From assembly GCA_020636405.1 (NCBI GenBank), contig JACJXW010000004.1:1-64000 (forward strand): a stretch of DNA of 64,000 nt. Direction: 5' to 3'. The DNA comes from Lewinellaceae bacterium. Lineage in GTDB: Bacteria; Bacteroidota; Bacteroidia; Chitinophagales; Saprospiraceae. Shown here piece after piece: positions 44,219 to 53,691 of this stretch. A model generated the notes under the pieces. That model did no database searches, was not told the origin of the DNA, and was given only the letters and a program-made list of their open reading frames with translations. The translations under genes and the position numbers were made by a program. Each line of letters begins with the position of its first letter. The stretch's first letter is position 1.

Positions 44219-47146
44219 TTGCGTAAGGCAGCACTCCTTATATTAGCGGTAACCGCCCTGGCGATGAGTATGGGGCCGGAGCTTTTGGCGCAGGCGTTTG
44301 TGATTGACAGCCTGGAGTCCGTCTATCTTATCTCGGAAGAAATTGAGGTGCTGGAAGATACATCGGGGGCCCTTTCCATTGAAGAGGTCCTGCATATGGA
44401 CGCCGGCGCCGGATTTACTCCTGTGTCTTCGCTCAAAGGCCAGCTGCTTCCTGGCCGTTTCTACTGGGCGAAGGCCAATATTGCCAATCGCCTTGGCCAA
44501 GCCAGCGGCCAATCCGGTTGGGTGTTGCACTTCGCCCCTTCTCTAACCTATATCGATGCCTTCCTTGTGCAGGCCGGGCGGGTGAGTTCGCATCACCGGA
44601 GCGGCTTTTTCCGGCCTTATTATGAAAAAGAGTTCCGGCCCCGTATTCAACCCAACCTGATCAAGATAACCCTGGAGCCGGGCGAAACGGCTACGCTTTA
44701 CTTCAGGGCCAAGGCGGAACGCATGGCGATGCTGCCGGAATTCTGGGTGGAGATGCAACCGGCCGATGTTTTCTGGAGCCAGTTGGGCAAAGAGTACTGG
44801 AGCAATGGCCTCTTCCTGGGGTTTGTCCTGATGATGTTACTGTACAACCTCATTTTGTCTTTCTTCGTCCAGGATAAAGCTCACTCCTTCTACTCCTTTT
44901 ATCTCGTCACAATTATCGGCTATCAACTCTACGCTTCCCGCCTTCTGGCCGATTGGATGGCGCCCCGCATATTTATCGGGCACCCGCAGTATTTGTATTT
45001 CTTCAAGCTGGTGGCCTACGGCGGGCTGGTAAGCTATCTCGGGTTCATCCGGTCTTTTCTTGGTTTGGACAGCCTGCTCTCCGGCTGGGATCGCGTGTTC
45101 CGGTGGCTGATGTTCCTGGCGGTTCCCGTACTTCTTACCGATGCTTTTCTGATCTGGTACTCCAACTACAGCCCTGATATAGCAGATTGGACAACCCTGC
45201 CGTTCACGTTCATTTTTCTGATCTCGACCTTTCTGTTTGTATGGCCGCTTTATCGAACCGGCAATACGAAAGGGTACTTCGTGGTCGCCGGTATTGTCTT
45301 TATGGGCCTGGGTATTCTGTTTACCATGATCGAGCGTATGCAGAGTATCGAATATTCTTCGGTATATTTTAAATTAGGCTCGGTCCTGGAGATCGTCGCC
45401 TTCGCACTGGGCCTGGCCTATAGCCGCCGGATGGAGGCCCGCGAGCGGCAGCAATCCCGATTCGAACTTGAAAAAAGCTTGCTGTTGCAGGAAAAGGAAC
45501 ATGCCGAAGCCCAACGCCTGAAGGAATTGGACGAGCTGAAATCTCAGCTTTATACAAACATCACGCATGAGTTCCGTACGCCGCTCACCGTCATCATGGG
45601 GATGGCGGAAGAAATAAAAGGGTACGACAAGGCGCAGAGCCTCATTCAACGCAACGCCAACAACATGCTGCGGCTGGTCAACCAGATGCTGGCGCTTTCC
45701 AAGATCGAATCGGGGCAGATGAAGCTTAACCTCATCCAGGCCGATATCATCGCATATCTGGAATACCTGGCGGAATCTTTCCATTCCATGGCCTCCACCA
45801 AGCATATCCGCCTGGCTTTCTATTCCGAGGCCAACGAAGTCGTGATGGATTTTGACGAGGAGAAGATCCAGTATATTGCCTACAACCTCCTGTCCAATGC
45901 CATTAAATATACTCCGGATTATGGCAAAGTGACCTTCCATACCCGGCAGGACGAGCAGGATGGCCAGCCATTCCTGCAGATCATCGTCCAGGATAGCGGG
46001 GTGGGTATCCCCCAAGAACAGCTGCCGTTCATTTTTGACCGGTTTTTCAGTGGGAGCCCTCCAACCTTTGCACAAACGGAAACGGAAAGCCCCGGGCCCG
46101 AAGGTATTGATAGGGCAATTTCTCATTCATTGGATGGGGTGGGAGATAGGCCTCACAGCACCGGCATCGGGCTGGCCCTCACCAAAGAACTGGTAGAATT
46201 GATGGACGGGGCCATCTCCGTGGAGAGCGAGCCCGGGGCCGGCAGTAAGTTTATGGTCAGGCTGCCGGTCACCAGAGGGGCGAAAACAGGCTCGGCTAAT
46301 TTGAAAGGCCAGTGGGAACCGGAGCTGGACGTTGCGGAAACAGAAGACAATCAGGAAGCGGCCCCTATGAATGGAGAGGCGCCCATCCTGCTTTTGGTGG
46401 AGGATAACCCGGATATCGTGGTTTACATACGTACGATTCTCGAAGGCGATTATTCCATTTACTTCGCACGCAACGGTGAAGAGGGCCTGGCCCTGGCAAT
46501 CGAACGGATACCCGACCTCATCATCAGTGATGTTATGATGCCGAAAATGGACGGCTTTGAGCTGTGCAACCGGCTCAAGGAGGATGAACGTACCAGCCAT
46601 ATTCCTCTGATTCTGCTGACGGCTCGTACTACCGACGAGGACAGGGTTGAGGGCCTCCAGCGGGGGGCCGATGCTTATCTTACCAAGCCCTTCCACAAGA
46701 AGGAACTTCTGGTGCGCATCGAAAAACTCATCGAGAAAAAACAAAGGCTTCGCCAGTATTTTACCAACAACCTGACGGGAGGTGGAGCGCCAGAGGAGGA
46801 GGTAGAAAAGGAACATGCTTTTTTGAAGAAACTCAGGGCCATGGTGGAGAAAGACATTGACGATCCCGGGCTGAGCATAGCCGGCTTATGTGAGGCGGCC
46901 AACCTTAGCCATACGCAGGTCTACCGCAAGCTGAAAGCCCTGACCGATCAGACGCCTTCCCAGTTTATCCGGTCCATCCGGCTGAACAGGGCTATGGAAT
47001 TGCTGAATACCACCAGCCTGAATGTATCAGAGGTTGCCTATGCTGTGGGCTTCAATGACCCGAATTATTTCTCGCGGACCTTCCAGCAGACATTTGGAGA
47101 AGCTCCCAGCTTTGTTCGAAGGAATGAAGAAGACATGAAGGACTAA
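44219..47146 (+). CDS. Hybrid sensor histidine kinase/response regulator with AraC output
   Basis: One-protein two-component system of 975 residues. Order: signal peptide, extracellular 7TMR-DISMED2 beta domain (~40-175), seven transmembrane helices (7TMR-DISM, ~195-400), coiled coil, HisKA (phospho-acceptor His in THEFRTPLTVIMG, ~450), HATPase (NLLSNAIKYTP, DSGVGIP, GIGLALTKEL), receiver (phospho-Asp in ISDVMMPKMDG; Lys in YLTKPF) and AraC-type double HTH (VSEVAYAVGFNDPNYFSRTF). The start is TTG: it gives the signal peptide LRKAALLILAVTALAM, and no ATG is upstream in frame. A -7-like TAACTTTG is at 44111-44118. The membrane position of a DNA-binding output is typical of the phylum's hybrid systems. 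Ligand unknown. Confidence 0.93.
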   Translation: MRKAALLILAVTALAMSMGPELLAQAFVIDSLESVYLISEEIEVLEDTSGALSIEEVLHMDAGAGFTPVSSLKGQLLPGRFYWAKANIANRLGQASGQSGWVLHFAPSLTYIDAFLVQAGRVSSHHRSGFFRPYYEKEFRPRIQPNLIKITLEPGETATLYFRAKAERMAMLPEFWVEMQPADVFWSQLGKEYWSNGLFLGFVLMMLLYNLILSFFVQDKAHSFYSFYLVTIIGYQLYASRLLADWMAPRIFIGHPQYLYFFKLVAYGGLVSYLGFIRSFLGLDSLLSGWDRVFRWLMFLAVPVLLTDAFLIWYSNYSPDIADWTTLPFTFIFLISTFLFVWPLYRTGNTKGYFVVAGIVFMGLGILFTMIERMQSIEYSSVYFKLGSVLEIVAFALGLAYSRRMEARERQQSRFELEKSLLLQEKEHAEAQRLKELDELKSQLYTNITHEFRTPLTVIMGMAEEIKGYDKAQSLIQRNANNMLRLVNQMLALSKIESGQMKLNLIQADIIAYLEYLAESFHSMASTKHIRLAFYSEANEVVMDFDEEKIQYIAYNLLSNAIKYTPDYGKVTFHTRQDEQDGQPFLQIIVQDSGVGIPQEQLPFIFDRFFSGSPPTFAQTETESPGPEGIDRAISHSLDGVGDRPHSTGIGLALTKELVELMDGAISVESEPGAGSKFMVRLPVTRGAKTGSANLKGQWEPELDVAETEDNQEAAPMNGEAPILLLVEDNPDIVVYIRTILEGDYSIYFARNGEEGLALAIERIPDLIISDVMMPKMDGFELCNRLKEDERTSHIPLILLTARTTDEDRVEGLQRGADAYLTKPFHKKELLVRIEKLIEKKQRLRQYFTNNLTGGGAPEEEVEKEHAFLKKLRAMVEKDIDDPGLSIAGLCEAANLSHTQVYRKLKALTDQTPSQFIRSIRLNRAMELLNTTSLNVSEVAYAVGFNDPNYFSRTFQQTFGEAPSFVRRNEEDMKD

Positions 47147-47157
47147 AGAGGGCTTTC

Positions 47158-47514
47158 TCATAAGTCCCAAAACGAACGCGGCCGTTGCATTTCCTCCAGG
47201 GTATCACGTACAGTTACGATAAAATAGGCGATAACCCCCAGGCTGATGGGGAAAATAGCCCAAACACCTATCAGCCAGATGCCCAAGGGAAGCGTCAGGA
47301 TAAAACCCAGGAACAACCATAGGAAGATATGCCGCTCCCGATATTCATAAGCCAGCGCCAGGTGCACGGCGCTGGCGCCCTGCCAAAGCCCGAGTAGGGA
47401 GAGTACTCCGATAAACCACACCAGCGACAGGCCCGAAAGCCCGGTGATGGCCAACCCAGTCGCCAGCATGGATTGTCCGATCAGGTCCATTTTCATTCTC
47501 TTTCTGCTGATCAT
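47158..47514 (-). CDS. Small integral membrane protein
   Basis: Protein of 118 residues with four hydrophobic helices (SMLATGLAITGLSGLSLVWF, IFLWLFLGFILTLPLGIWLI) and a polar C-terminal tail (RDTLEEMQRPRSFWDL). It starts 4 bp after the stop of the other small membrane-protein gene; the two are similar in size and build and probably act together. No family recognised. Confidence 0.65.
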   Translation of the reverse strand: MISRKRMKMDLIGQSMLATGLAITGLSGLSLVWFIGVLSLLGLWQGASAVHLALAYEYRERHIFLWLFLGFILTLPLGIWLIGVWAIFPISLGVIAYFIVTVRDTLEEMQRPRSFWDL

Positions 47515-47518
47515 AAGC

Positions 47519-47908
47519 TTATACCATTTGTTCTTGTTGTCTCCTGCAGTCGTCCAGGGAAACTTTATAATATTTGATGGCGCCTGCCAACGGGATTGCT
47601 ACGAAGAATAAGATTGCCCAGGCAGTGTTGCTCCATAACGCCTGCAGTTCATTCAGCGAGAAGTTGATCTCAACCATCCCGGAAGTGCCCGCCCACAGGG
47701 CCAGACAATAAATGGCCGCTAATACGAAGTAGGTGAGGTGGAAACGGCTTTTCCAAACCAGGCCCTTGATCAGAGCACTGCCCATTTGCCAACTGCCCAG
47801 CGGGATCATCAGCATCAGAGGCAGGATAATGGTTATGCTCGAAAGGACGATGAGGGATAACAGGATCGCCTGAACAATGTGGTCGGTTGCTAATAGGAAG
47901 TTCTTCAT
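47519..47908 (-). CDS. Small integral membrane protein
   Basis: Protein of 129 residues from MKNFLLATDHIVQAILLSLI; thirteen codons of polar lead upstream are disregarded. Four predicted transmembrane helices and a short charged C-terminal end (YYKVSLDDCRRQQEQMV). First gene of a pair with the one at 47158-47514. The amphipathic start and the HIVQ motif do not identify a family. Confidence 0.65.
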   Translation of the reverse strand: MKNFLLATDHIVQAILLSLIVLSSITIILPLMLMIPLGSWQMGSALIKGLVWKSRFHLTYFVLAAIYCLALWAGTSGMVEINFSLNELQALWSNTAWAILFFVAIPLAGAIKYYKVSLDDCRRQQEQMV

Positions 47909-48097
47909 GGCATTGGGTTTTTGCGGGTATCCCTTCGGCTCAGGCAAGCATTCAGGATGCTCCTCGCATCAAAAGATCTCTTCAGTAAGGCAAAGATAAT
48001 CTATTTATTCATAATTTTCAATATTTACTGAAAGTTATGAATAAATTTTAGTTATACGGATTTTGGCGCCCGGCAATATCGAAACTCCGCGGTTTGG

Positions 48098-48128
48098 TTG
48101 GTAATGAAGCGCGCAGAGCCTATTTTTG
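48098..48128 (+). promoter_or_regulatory. Bacteroidota-type promoter of nitroreductase gene
   Basis: TTG (48098-48100), 20 bp, then TATTTTTG (48121-48128) fits the -33/-7 consensus. Transcription would begin only some 6-8 bases before the ATG, an almost leaderless mRNA. Confidence 0.5.
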
Positions 48129-48140
48129 CGGCAAAAAGGC

Positions 48141-48722
48141 ATGCCCCTTACTGCAGAACAGGTGAACGAGCTGATCCGGCAACGCCGATCCATTTTTCCT
48201 AATACCTACACCGATGAGCCGATATCGGATGAGATCATCGGCCAGATCCTGGAAAATGCCAACTGGGCGCCGACCCATAAGCTGACGGAGCCTTGGCGAT
48301 TCAAGGTTTTTCGCGGCGCCGCTCTTCCGCGGCTGGGGGAATACCTTGCCCGGTGGTACCAGGAGCACACCCCTGCCGAGCAATTTACTGAGCGGAAGTA
48401 CAACAAAACACTGAACAACCCGCAGCGCTCATCCTGCGTGATCGCCATTTGTATGCAACGCGACCCTCAGGAACGGGTACCGGAATGGGAGGAACTGGCC
48501 GCGGTGGCCTGCGCCGTGCAGAATATGTGGCTCAGCTGCACGGCCCATGGCATTGGCTGTTACTGGAGCTCGCCCCGGTCTATCCTGGAAGCTGATGCCT
48601 TCCTCGGGCTGAAGGAGGGAGAGCGCTGCCTGGGCCTGTTTTATATGGGCTATCACGATCTGCCGCCCCTGTCCGGCAAGCGTCAGCCGATGGAAGAAAA
48701 GGTGGAATGGATCAGGGAATAG
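48141..48722 (+). CDS. Nitroreductase-family protein
   Basis: FMN-dependent NAD(P)H oxidoreductase fold, 193 residues. N-terminal RQRRSIFPNTYTDEPISDEI with the FMN phosphate-binding arginines, ANWAPTHKLTEPWRFKVF (the S/T-P-S-x-x-N-x-Q-P-W block with changed residues), and C-terminal WSSPRSILEADAFLGLKEGE. The length is usual for the family. I take the ATG at 48141 (MPLTAEQVNEL); an upstream TTG would add five residues. Neighbours give no hint of the substrate. Confidence 0.88.
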   Translation: MPLTAEQVNELIRQRRSIFPNTYTDEPISDEIIGQILENANWAPTHKLTEPWRFKVFRGAALPRLGEYLARWYQEHTPAEQFTERKYNKTLNNPQRSSCVIAICMQRDPQERVPEWEELAAVACAVQNMWLSCTAHGIGCYWSSPRSILEADAFLGLKEGERCLGLFYMGYHDLPPLSGKRQPMEEKVEWIRE

Positions 48723-48895
48723 GGCTTTTTATGTGCACTTTCAGAACTTGGATAAGCTCTAGAATTTGTTGCAACCTATCGGAGCAGGCTTTCGTAGAAG
48801 GCTATGGGCTACAAATTTCCTGCCTGGGTATATAGGTTTTTATATATTTTTGCGGATCTAACCGGTTGTTTGTCACAACTCTATGACATAGTTAG

Positions 48896-48926
48896 TTGGA
48901 CAAAAACCAAATTTGCCTTAGCTTTG
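48896..48926 (+). promoter_or_regulatory. Bacteroidota-type promoter of hppA
   Basis: TTG (48896-48898), 20 bp, then TAGCTTTG (48919-48926) matches TTG-N20-TAnnTTTG. It leaves a ~90-base leader before the ATG at 49021. The rest of the gap from 48723 shows no gene. Confidence 0.6.
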
Positions 48927-49020
48927 TGGCCCTTGCGAAAAGCCGGAATGGGCTTCACTATTTTGAAGGTGAAGCTTTTACTATGAACGAATAACCTATT
49001 TTATAAATGTAAAAAAAATC

Positions 49021-51198
49021 ATGGGTCAAACAATTACACTTGCAATTCCCGTCTTCGGTGTGCTGGCGCTCTTATACACCTTTTGGCGCTCTTCCTGGGT
49101 TTCCAGGCAAGAGGTAGGTACGGAGCGCATGGCCAGGATCGCCAAGAACATCTCTGAAGGTGCAATGGCATTCCTGAAAGCGGAATACCGCGTACTATCC
49201 ATATTTGTGATCGCTGTTGCAGTGCTGCTGGGGATCAGTGGAACCACAGAAGGTTCTTCTCCTCTGGTTGCGTTCTCCTTCATCCTGGGCGCCATTTGCT
49301 CGGCCCTTGCCGGGTTTATCGGCATGAAGGTAGCCACCAAGGCCAATGTGCGCACCACCAACGCTGCGCGCACCAGCCTGGGCAAGGCCCTGGAAGTAGC
49401 TTTCGCCGGTGGTTCTGTCATGGGGATGGGGGTCGTAGGCTTGGGTGTTCTCGGCCTGGGCTTACTGCTGCTGCTGTACAGCAATCTGTTCGGAGTGGAT
49501 ACGGTTCAGAATGTCAACAAGGTCATCACCGTGATCACCGGATTTTCATTTGGTGCTTCTTCTATTGCCCTCTTTGCCCGTGTAGGCGGGGGGATCTATA
49601 CCAAGGCTGCCGACGTAGGCGCCGACCTGGTCGGTAAAGTTGAAGCCGGCATTCCTGAAGACCACCCCCTCAACCCTGCTACAATTGCCGACAACGTAGG
49701 CGACAACGTAGGTGACGTGGCGGGGATGGGCGCCGACCTTTTTGAGTCTTATGTGGGTTCCATCATCGGTACGATGGTTTTGGGCGCTACTTTCATCGGC
49801 GTCGCAGGCTTCGAAATTGAAAATGCATTCGGAGGGCTGAACGCCGTTCTACTGCCATTGGTACTGGCCGGTGTAGGTATCCTCACTTCTATTCTCGGCA
49901 CTTTCTTCGTTCGCGTTAAGGAAGGCGGCAACCCGCAAAAAGCCCTCAACCGGGGCGAATTCATTTCTTCCGGCATTATGCTGTTGGCCACTATCGGCAT
50001 CGTCAACTGGATGCTGCCCGAAGGCTGGACCGGTTCGGATGGTTATGAGTATTCTACCCTGGGCGTGATCCTCGCCGTCATCTTCGGCCTGATCGCCGGC
50101 CTGCTGATCGGATTGATCACCGAGTTCTACACCGGCACCGGCACCCGCCCGGTAAAAGGCATCGTTAACCAGTCGCTGACCGGAGCCGCCACCAATATCA
50201 TCGCCGGACTGGGCGTGGGCATGCAGTCTACTGCCATTCCCATCGTGATCCTGGCGGCCGCTATCATTGGCGCATACGAATTCGCCGGCTTGTACGGCAT
50301 CGCTATTGCTGCGGTAGGTATGCTTTCGAATACCGGCATCCAGCTGGCTGTTGATGCTTATGGGCCGATATCCGACAACGCCGGCGGTATCGCCGAAATG
50401 GGAGAACTGCCCAAAGAGGTGCGTGGCCGTACGGATAAACTCGATGCGGTAGGCAACACAACCGCCGCCATTGGAAAAGGCTTCGCCATCGGATCGGCAG
50501 CGCTGACCGCCCTGGCGCTCTTCGCTGCATTTATGACGGCTGCTGAAATCAACAGCATCAATATTGCGAATCCCAAGGTTATGGCCGGCCTGTTTCTGGG
50601 AGGCATGCTGCCTTTCCTCTTCTCTTCTCTGGCCATGGGCGCTGTTGGCCGTGCCGCAATGGACATGATCCAGGAAGTGCGCCGCCAGTTCAACAATATA
50701 CCCGAGCTGAAGGCCGCCCTGGAGGTAATGAAGCGCAATGGCGATAAGCCTATGAATGAGTGGACGGACGCCGACCAGAAAACCTTCCACGCCGCTGACG
50801 GCAAAGCCGAATACAGCAAGTGCGTGGAGATATCCACCAAAGCCTCTATCCGCGAGATGGTTCTTCCGGGCATCGTTGCCGTGGGCTCTCCGGTAGCTGT
50901 CGGGTTCCTCGGCGGCGCCGAAATGTTGGGCGGCCTGCTGGCAGGTGTTACCGTTGCCGGCGTGCTGATGGCCATTTTCCAGTCTAACGCCGGTGGCGCA
51001 TGGGACAACGCCAAGAAGATGTTCGAAGAGGGCGTGGAAATTCAAGGCCAGATGTACTACAAAGGCTCCGACCCGCACAAAGCAGCGGTGGTTGGCGATA
51101 CGGTTGGCGACCCGTTCAAGGACACTTCCGGCCCCTCTCTTAACATCCTGCTCAAACTGATGTCGGTCGTAGCTCTGGTTATTGCACCGTTGTTGTAA
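49021..51198 (+). CDS. hppA: Membrane-bound pyrophosphatase (ion pump)
   Basis: Sixteen-helix membrane protein of 725 residues that uses pyrophosphate hydrolysis to pump protons or sodium ions. Core motifs are complete: DVGADLVGKVEAGIPEDHPL, NPATIADNVGDNVGDVAGMG, DAYGPISDNAGGIAEM, and near the C-terminus VVGDTVGDPFKDTSGPSLN. The segment GNTTAAIGKGFAIGSAAL has Ala where K+-independent enzymes have Lys, so it should be K+-dependent. Whether H+ or Na+ is pumped cannot be read off safely. It has its own promoter upstream and a terminator downstream. Confidence 0.95.
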   Translation: MGQTITLAIPVFGVLALLYTFWRSSWVSRQEVGTERMARIAKNISEGAMAFLKAEYRVLSIFVIAVAVLLGISGTTEGSSPLVAFSFILGAICSALAGFIGMKVATKANVRTTNAARTSLGKALEVAFAGGSVMGMGVVGLGVLGLGLLLLLYSNLFGVDTVQNVNKVITVITGFSFGASSIALFARVGGGIYTKAADVGADLVGKVEAGIPEDHPLNPATIADNVGDNVGDVAGMGADLFESYVGSIIGTMVLGATFIGVAGFEIENAFGGLNAVLLPLVLAGVGILTSILGTFFVRVKEGGNPQKALNRGEFISSGIMLLATIGIVNWMLPEGWTGSDGYEYSTLGVILAVIFGLIAGLLIGLITEFYTGTGTRPVKGIVNQSLTGAATNIIAGLGVGMQSTAIPIVILAAAIIGAYEFAGLYGIAIAAVGMLSNTGIQLAVDAYGPISDNAGGIAEMGELPKEVRGRTDKLDAVGNTTAAIGKGFAIGSAALTALALFAAFMTAAEINSINIANPKVMAGLFLGGMLPFLFSSLAMGAVGRAAMDMIQEVRRQFNNIPELKAALEVMKRNGDKPMNEWTDADQKTFHAADGKAEYSKCVEISTKASIREMVLPGIVAVGSPVAVGFLGGAEMLGGLLAGVTVAGVLMAIFQSNAGGAWDNAKKMFEEGVEIQGQMYYKGSDPHKAAVVGDTVGDPFKDTSGPSLNILLKLMSVVALVIAPLL

Positions 51199-51262
51199 GA
51201 TCAAAACAGGAGGAAGGACTGTCATATGCAGTTCCATTTCCTTCTCAAAAATAAAATAAAAG

Positions 51263-51306
51263 CGCCCTGCTTTGGATGAACCTGAAGCAGGGCGTTCTTT
51301 TTTTTT
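51263..51306 (+). terminator. Rho-independent terminator after hppA
   Basis: Stem CGCCCTGCTT (51263-51272) pairs with AAGCAGGGCG (51285-51294); a T-rich tract with a long T run follows. Confidence 0.85.
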
Positions 51307-51463
51307 AGTAGGCCATCCGGCCCGGGGCCGGGTGGGCCCCTGTTACCGATTCGTTAAAAAGTGGGGTAAATGAAAGTTCCGCCCAACATTTTTGTTATAA
51401 AGGAGGTATATTTATCATAGATTTTTCGTTATAGAATTTTTCCGTACCTAGACAGCTTACAAA

Positions 51464-53575
51464 ATGTCATTCTTTATGAAATTCAGAGGACCGATCTTTT
51501 TTTCTATACTGGCCATTGCGCTTTTGGCCGCTGCAATATATCCACAGGTTGACGATGGGGAAAAGGAAGCTGTACTGATGCAGAGCATCATCAGCGGCTT
51601 CAATCAACTTCACTTCCGCCCCAAGGCCATCGATGATGATTTTTCGGAAGATGTTTACGATTTCTATATGGAGCAGCTCGACGGTAGCCGCCGTTTCCTT
51701 ACTCAGAAGGATATTAAGAAGCTGGAGGCTTATAAATATAAACTGGACGACGAGATCAACGCCACTTCTTTTGAGTTCTTCAATCTTGCACAGGAACTCA
51801 GAAAAGGCGCTTTCTCCAAAACCCAGACATACTACCGGGAAGCCCTTGCCCAGCCCTTTGATTATGATAAGGAGGAGACGATAGAACTGGATGGCGAAAA
51901 AAGAGCATATGCTAAAAACGATGCAGAACTCCGTGAATTCTGGTACAAGTACGCCAAGTATGAAACGGTCCAACGCCTGGCCCTGAAGATAGAAGAACAA
52001 GAGAAAAAAGGCGAAGAAGAGGAAAAGTCCAGCTTCGAAAAGTTGGAGAAGGAATCCAGGGAAGAAGTGCTGGAGTTTTTTGACGACTGGTACAACCGCA
52101 TGGAAAAACTAAAGCGCGAAGACTATCTCAGTGGCTACCTCAATGCGATCACCCATATTTTTGACCCCCACTCCGAATACTACCAGCCGATCGATAAAGA
52201 GAATTTCGATATTCAGCTTTCCGGCCGGCTGGAAGGCATCGGCGCCAGCCTGCGTAGCGAAGGCGATTACACTAAGGTCGTTCGTATCGTAGTAGGAGGC
52301 CCGGCCTGGAAACAAAAGCAACTGGATGAAGATGACATCATCCTCAAGGTAAAACAGGAAGAAGAGCCAGACCCCGTCGACATTACCGGAATGCAGATCA
52401 ACGACGTGGTGCAGCTGATCCGAGGGAAAAAGGGTACCAACGTTACCCTGACCATCAAGAAAATCGACGGGACCGTCAAAGATATTACCATCGAGCGGGA
52501 TGTAGTTATCCTTGAAGAGCAGTTCGCCAAATCCCTAATCTTGCAGGGGTCAGAAGAAGGAGAAAAGATCGGTTACATCAACCTGCCGAGTTTCTACGGC
52601 GACTTCCGGAACAGCGACGGCCAGTCGTGTGCTAAAGACATCGAAAGGGAACTCGAAAAACTCAAAGCGGAAGGTGTTGACGGCATCATCCTCGACCTCC
52701 GCTACAACGGAGGGGGTTATCTGACGGAGGTACAGAAAATGACCGGTTACTTCATTGAAAAAGGGCCGGTGGTTCAGGTGAAATCCAGGGGCAGCGAGCC
52801 GGAAGTCCTCCGGGATATAGACCCCCGCGTACAGTATGATGGGCCGCTCATCGTTATGGTCAACACCTATAGTGCATCCGCTTCAGAGATCCTGGCAGCT
52901 GCGTTGCAGGATTACGGCCGCGCCATCATCGTCGGGAGCAAATCTACCTTCGGGAAAGGCACCGTTCAGCGGTTCCTCGACCTCGACCGCACCATCCGCG
53001 GATACAACGAAATTAAGCCGCTGGGCGAGATCAAGCTCACTATCCAAAAGTTCTTCCGCATCAACGGCGGTTCCAACCAGTTGAAAGGCGTGGAGTCGGA
53101 TATCGTCCTGCCGGACAATTTCCACTATATCACTACCGGCGAAAGGGATCGCGAATACGCCATGGAATGGACCGAGATCGAACCGGCGGAATACAGCCAG
53201 AACGTAATGAACATCCAAAACATGGACGAAATACGCCGCCGCAGCGAACAGCGCATAGCCCAGGACCCCACCTTCCAGAAAGTGCTGGACAATGCCCAGC
53301 GCCTGAAGGAACAGCGCGACTTTTCAGAATACCCCCTGCAACTGTCCGCCTATCAGGCGCTGCTGGAAAAGCAGGAGGAGGAAGCAAAAAAATTCGAGGG
53401 CTTGTTCGATGATGAGGTCAATCACGGTGTCGCCAACCTGAAGGAGGACATGCCGCAGATCGAATTGGACGAGTCCCGCAAGGCGCGCAATGACGATTGG
53501 GTGAAATCGGTCACAAAAGATATTTACATCAAGGAGACCGTGAATATCATGCACGACCTGATCGAGCTGAAGTAA
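51464..53575 (+). CDS. prc: Tail-specific (carboxy-terminal processing) protease, S41 family
   Basis: Periplasmic protease of 703 residues. N-terminal membrane anchor or signal peptide (FRGPIFFSILAIALLAAAIY), helical N-terminal domain (~30-230), PDZ domain (~250-345; GRLEGIGASLRS, IIKVKQ-like strand), and the S41 core: DLRYNGGGYL, the catalytic Ser in NTYSASASEILAAALQDYGR and the Lys in STFGKGTVQ. The C-terminal helical extension (~570-700) is that of the Prc/Tsp subfamily. It trims or degrades envelope proteins from their C-termini. Single gene followed by a strong terminator. Confidence 0.94.
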   Translation: MSFFMKFRGPIFFSILAIALLAAAIYPQVDDGEKEAVLMQSIISGFNQLHFRPKAIDDDFSEDVYDFYMEQLDGSRRFLTQKDIKKLEAYKYKLDDEINATSFEFFNLAQELRKGAFSKTQTYYREALAQPFDYDKEETIELDGEKRAYAKNDAELREFWYKYAKYETVQRLALKIEEQEKKGEEEEKSSFEKLEKESREEVLEFFDDWYNRMEKLKREDYLSGYLNAITHIFDPHSEYYQPIDKENFDIQLSGRLEGIGASLRSEGDYTKVVRIVVGGPAWKQKQLDEDDIILKVKQEEEPDPVDITGMQINDVVQLIRGKKGTNVTLTIKKIDGTVKDITIERDVVILEEQFAKSLILQGSEEGEKIGYINLPSFYGDFRNSDGQSCAKDIERELEKLKAEGVDGIILDLRYNGGGYLTEVQKMTGYFIEKGPVVQVKSRGSEPEVLRDIDPRVQYDGPLIVMVNTYSASASEILAAALQDYGRAIIVGSKSTFGKGTVQRFLDLDRTIRGYNEIKPLGEIKLTIQKFFRINGGSNQLKGVESDIVLPDNFHYITTGERDREYAMEWTEIEPAEYSQNVMNIQNMDEIRRRSEQRIAQDPTFQKVLDNAQRLKEQRDFSEYPLQLSAYQALLEKQEEEAKKFEGLFDDEVNHGVANLKEDMPQIELDESRKARNDDWVKSVTKDIYIKETVNIMHDLIELK

Positions 53576-53591
53576 TCGGAAAAGTATCCGT

Positions 53592-53632
53592 AAAAGGAAA
53601 AGGCCTTCTGCAAAGAAGGCCTTTTCCTTTTT
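53592..53632 (+). terminator. Rho-independent terminator after prc
   Basis: Seventeen-base arms AAAAGGAAAAGGCCTTC (53592-53608) and GAAGGCCTTTTCCTTTT (53615-53631) with a six-base loop and T run. Confidence 0.85.
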
Positions 53633-53691
53633 GTGTGGGGCTAAATTCGTAAATTGCACAGCCCGGGAGCGGCAATAAAAAAAGAGCATCT

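Noticed and set aside
49849..51237. 462-codon open frame antisense to hppA
   Set aside because: His/Gln/Gly-rich composition typical of antisense to a Gly/Ala-rich membrane protein.
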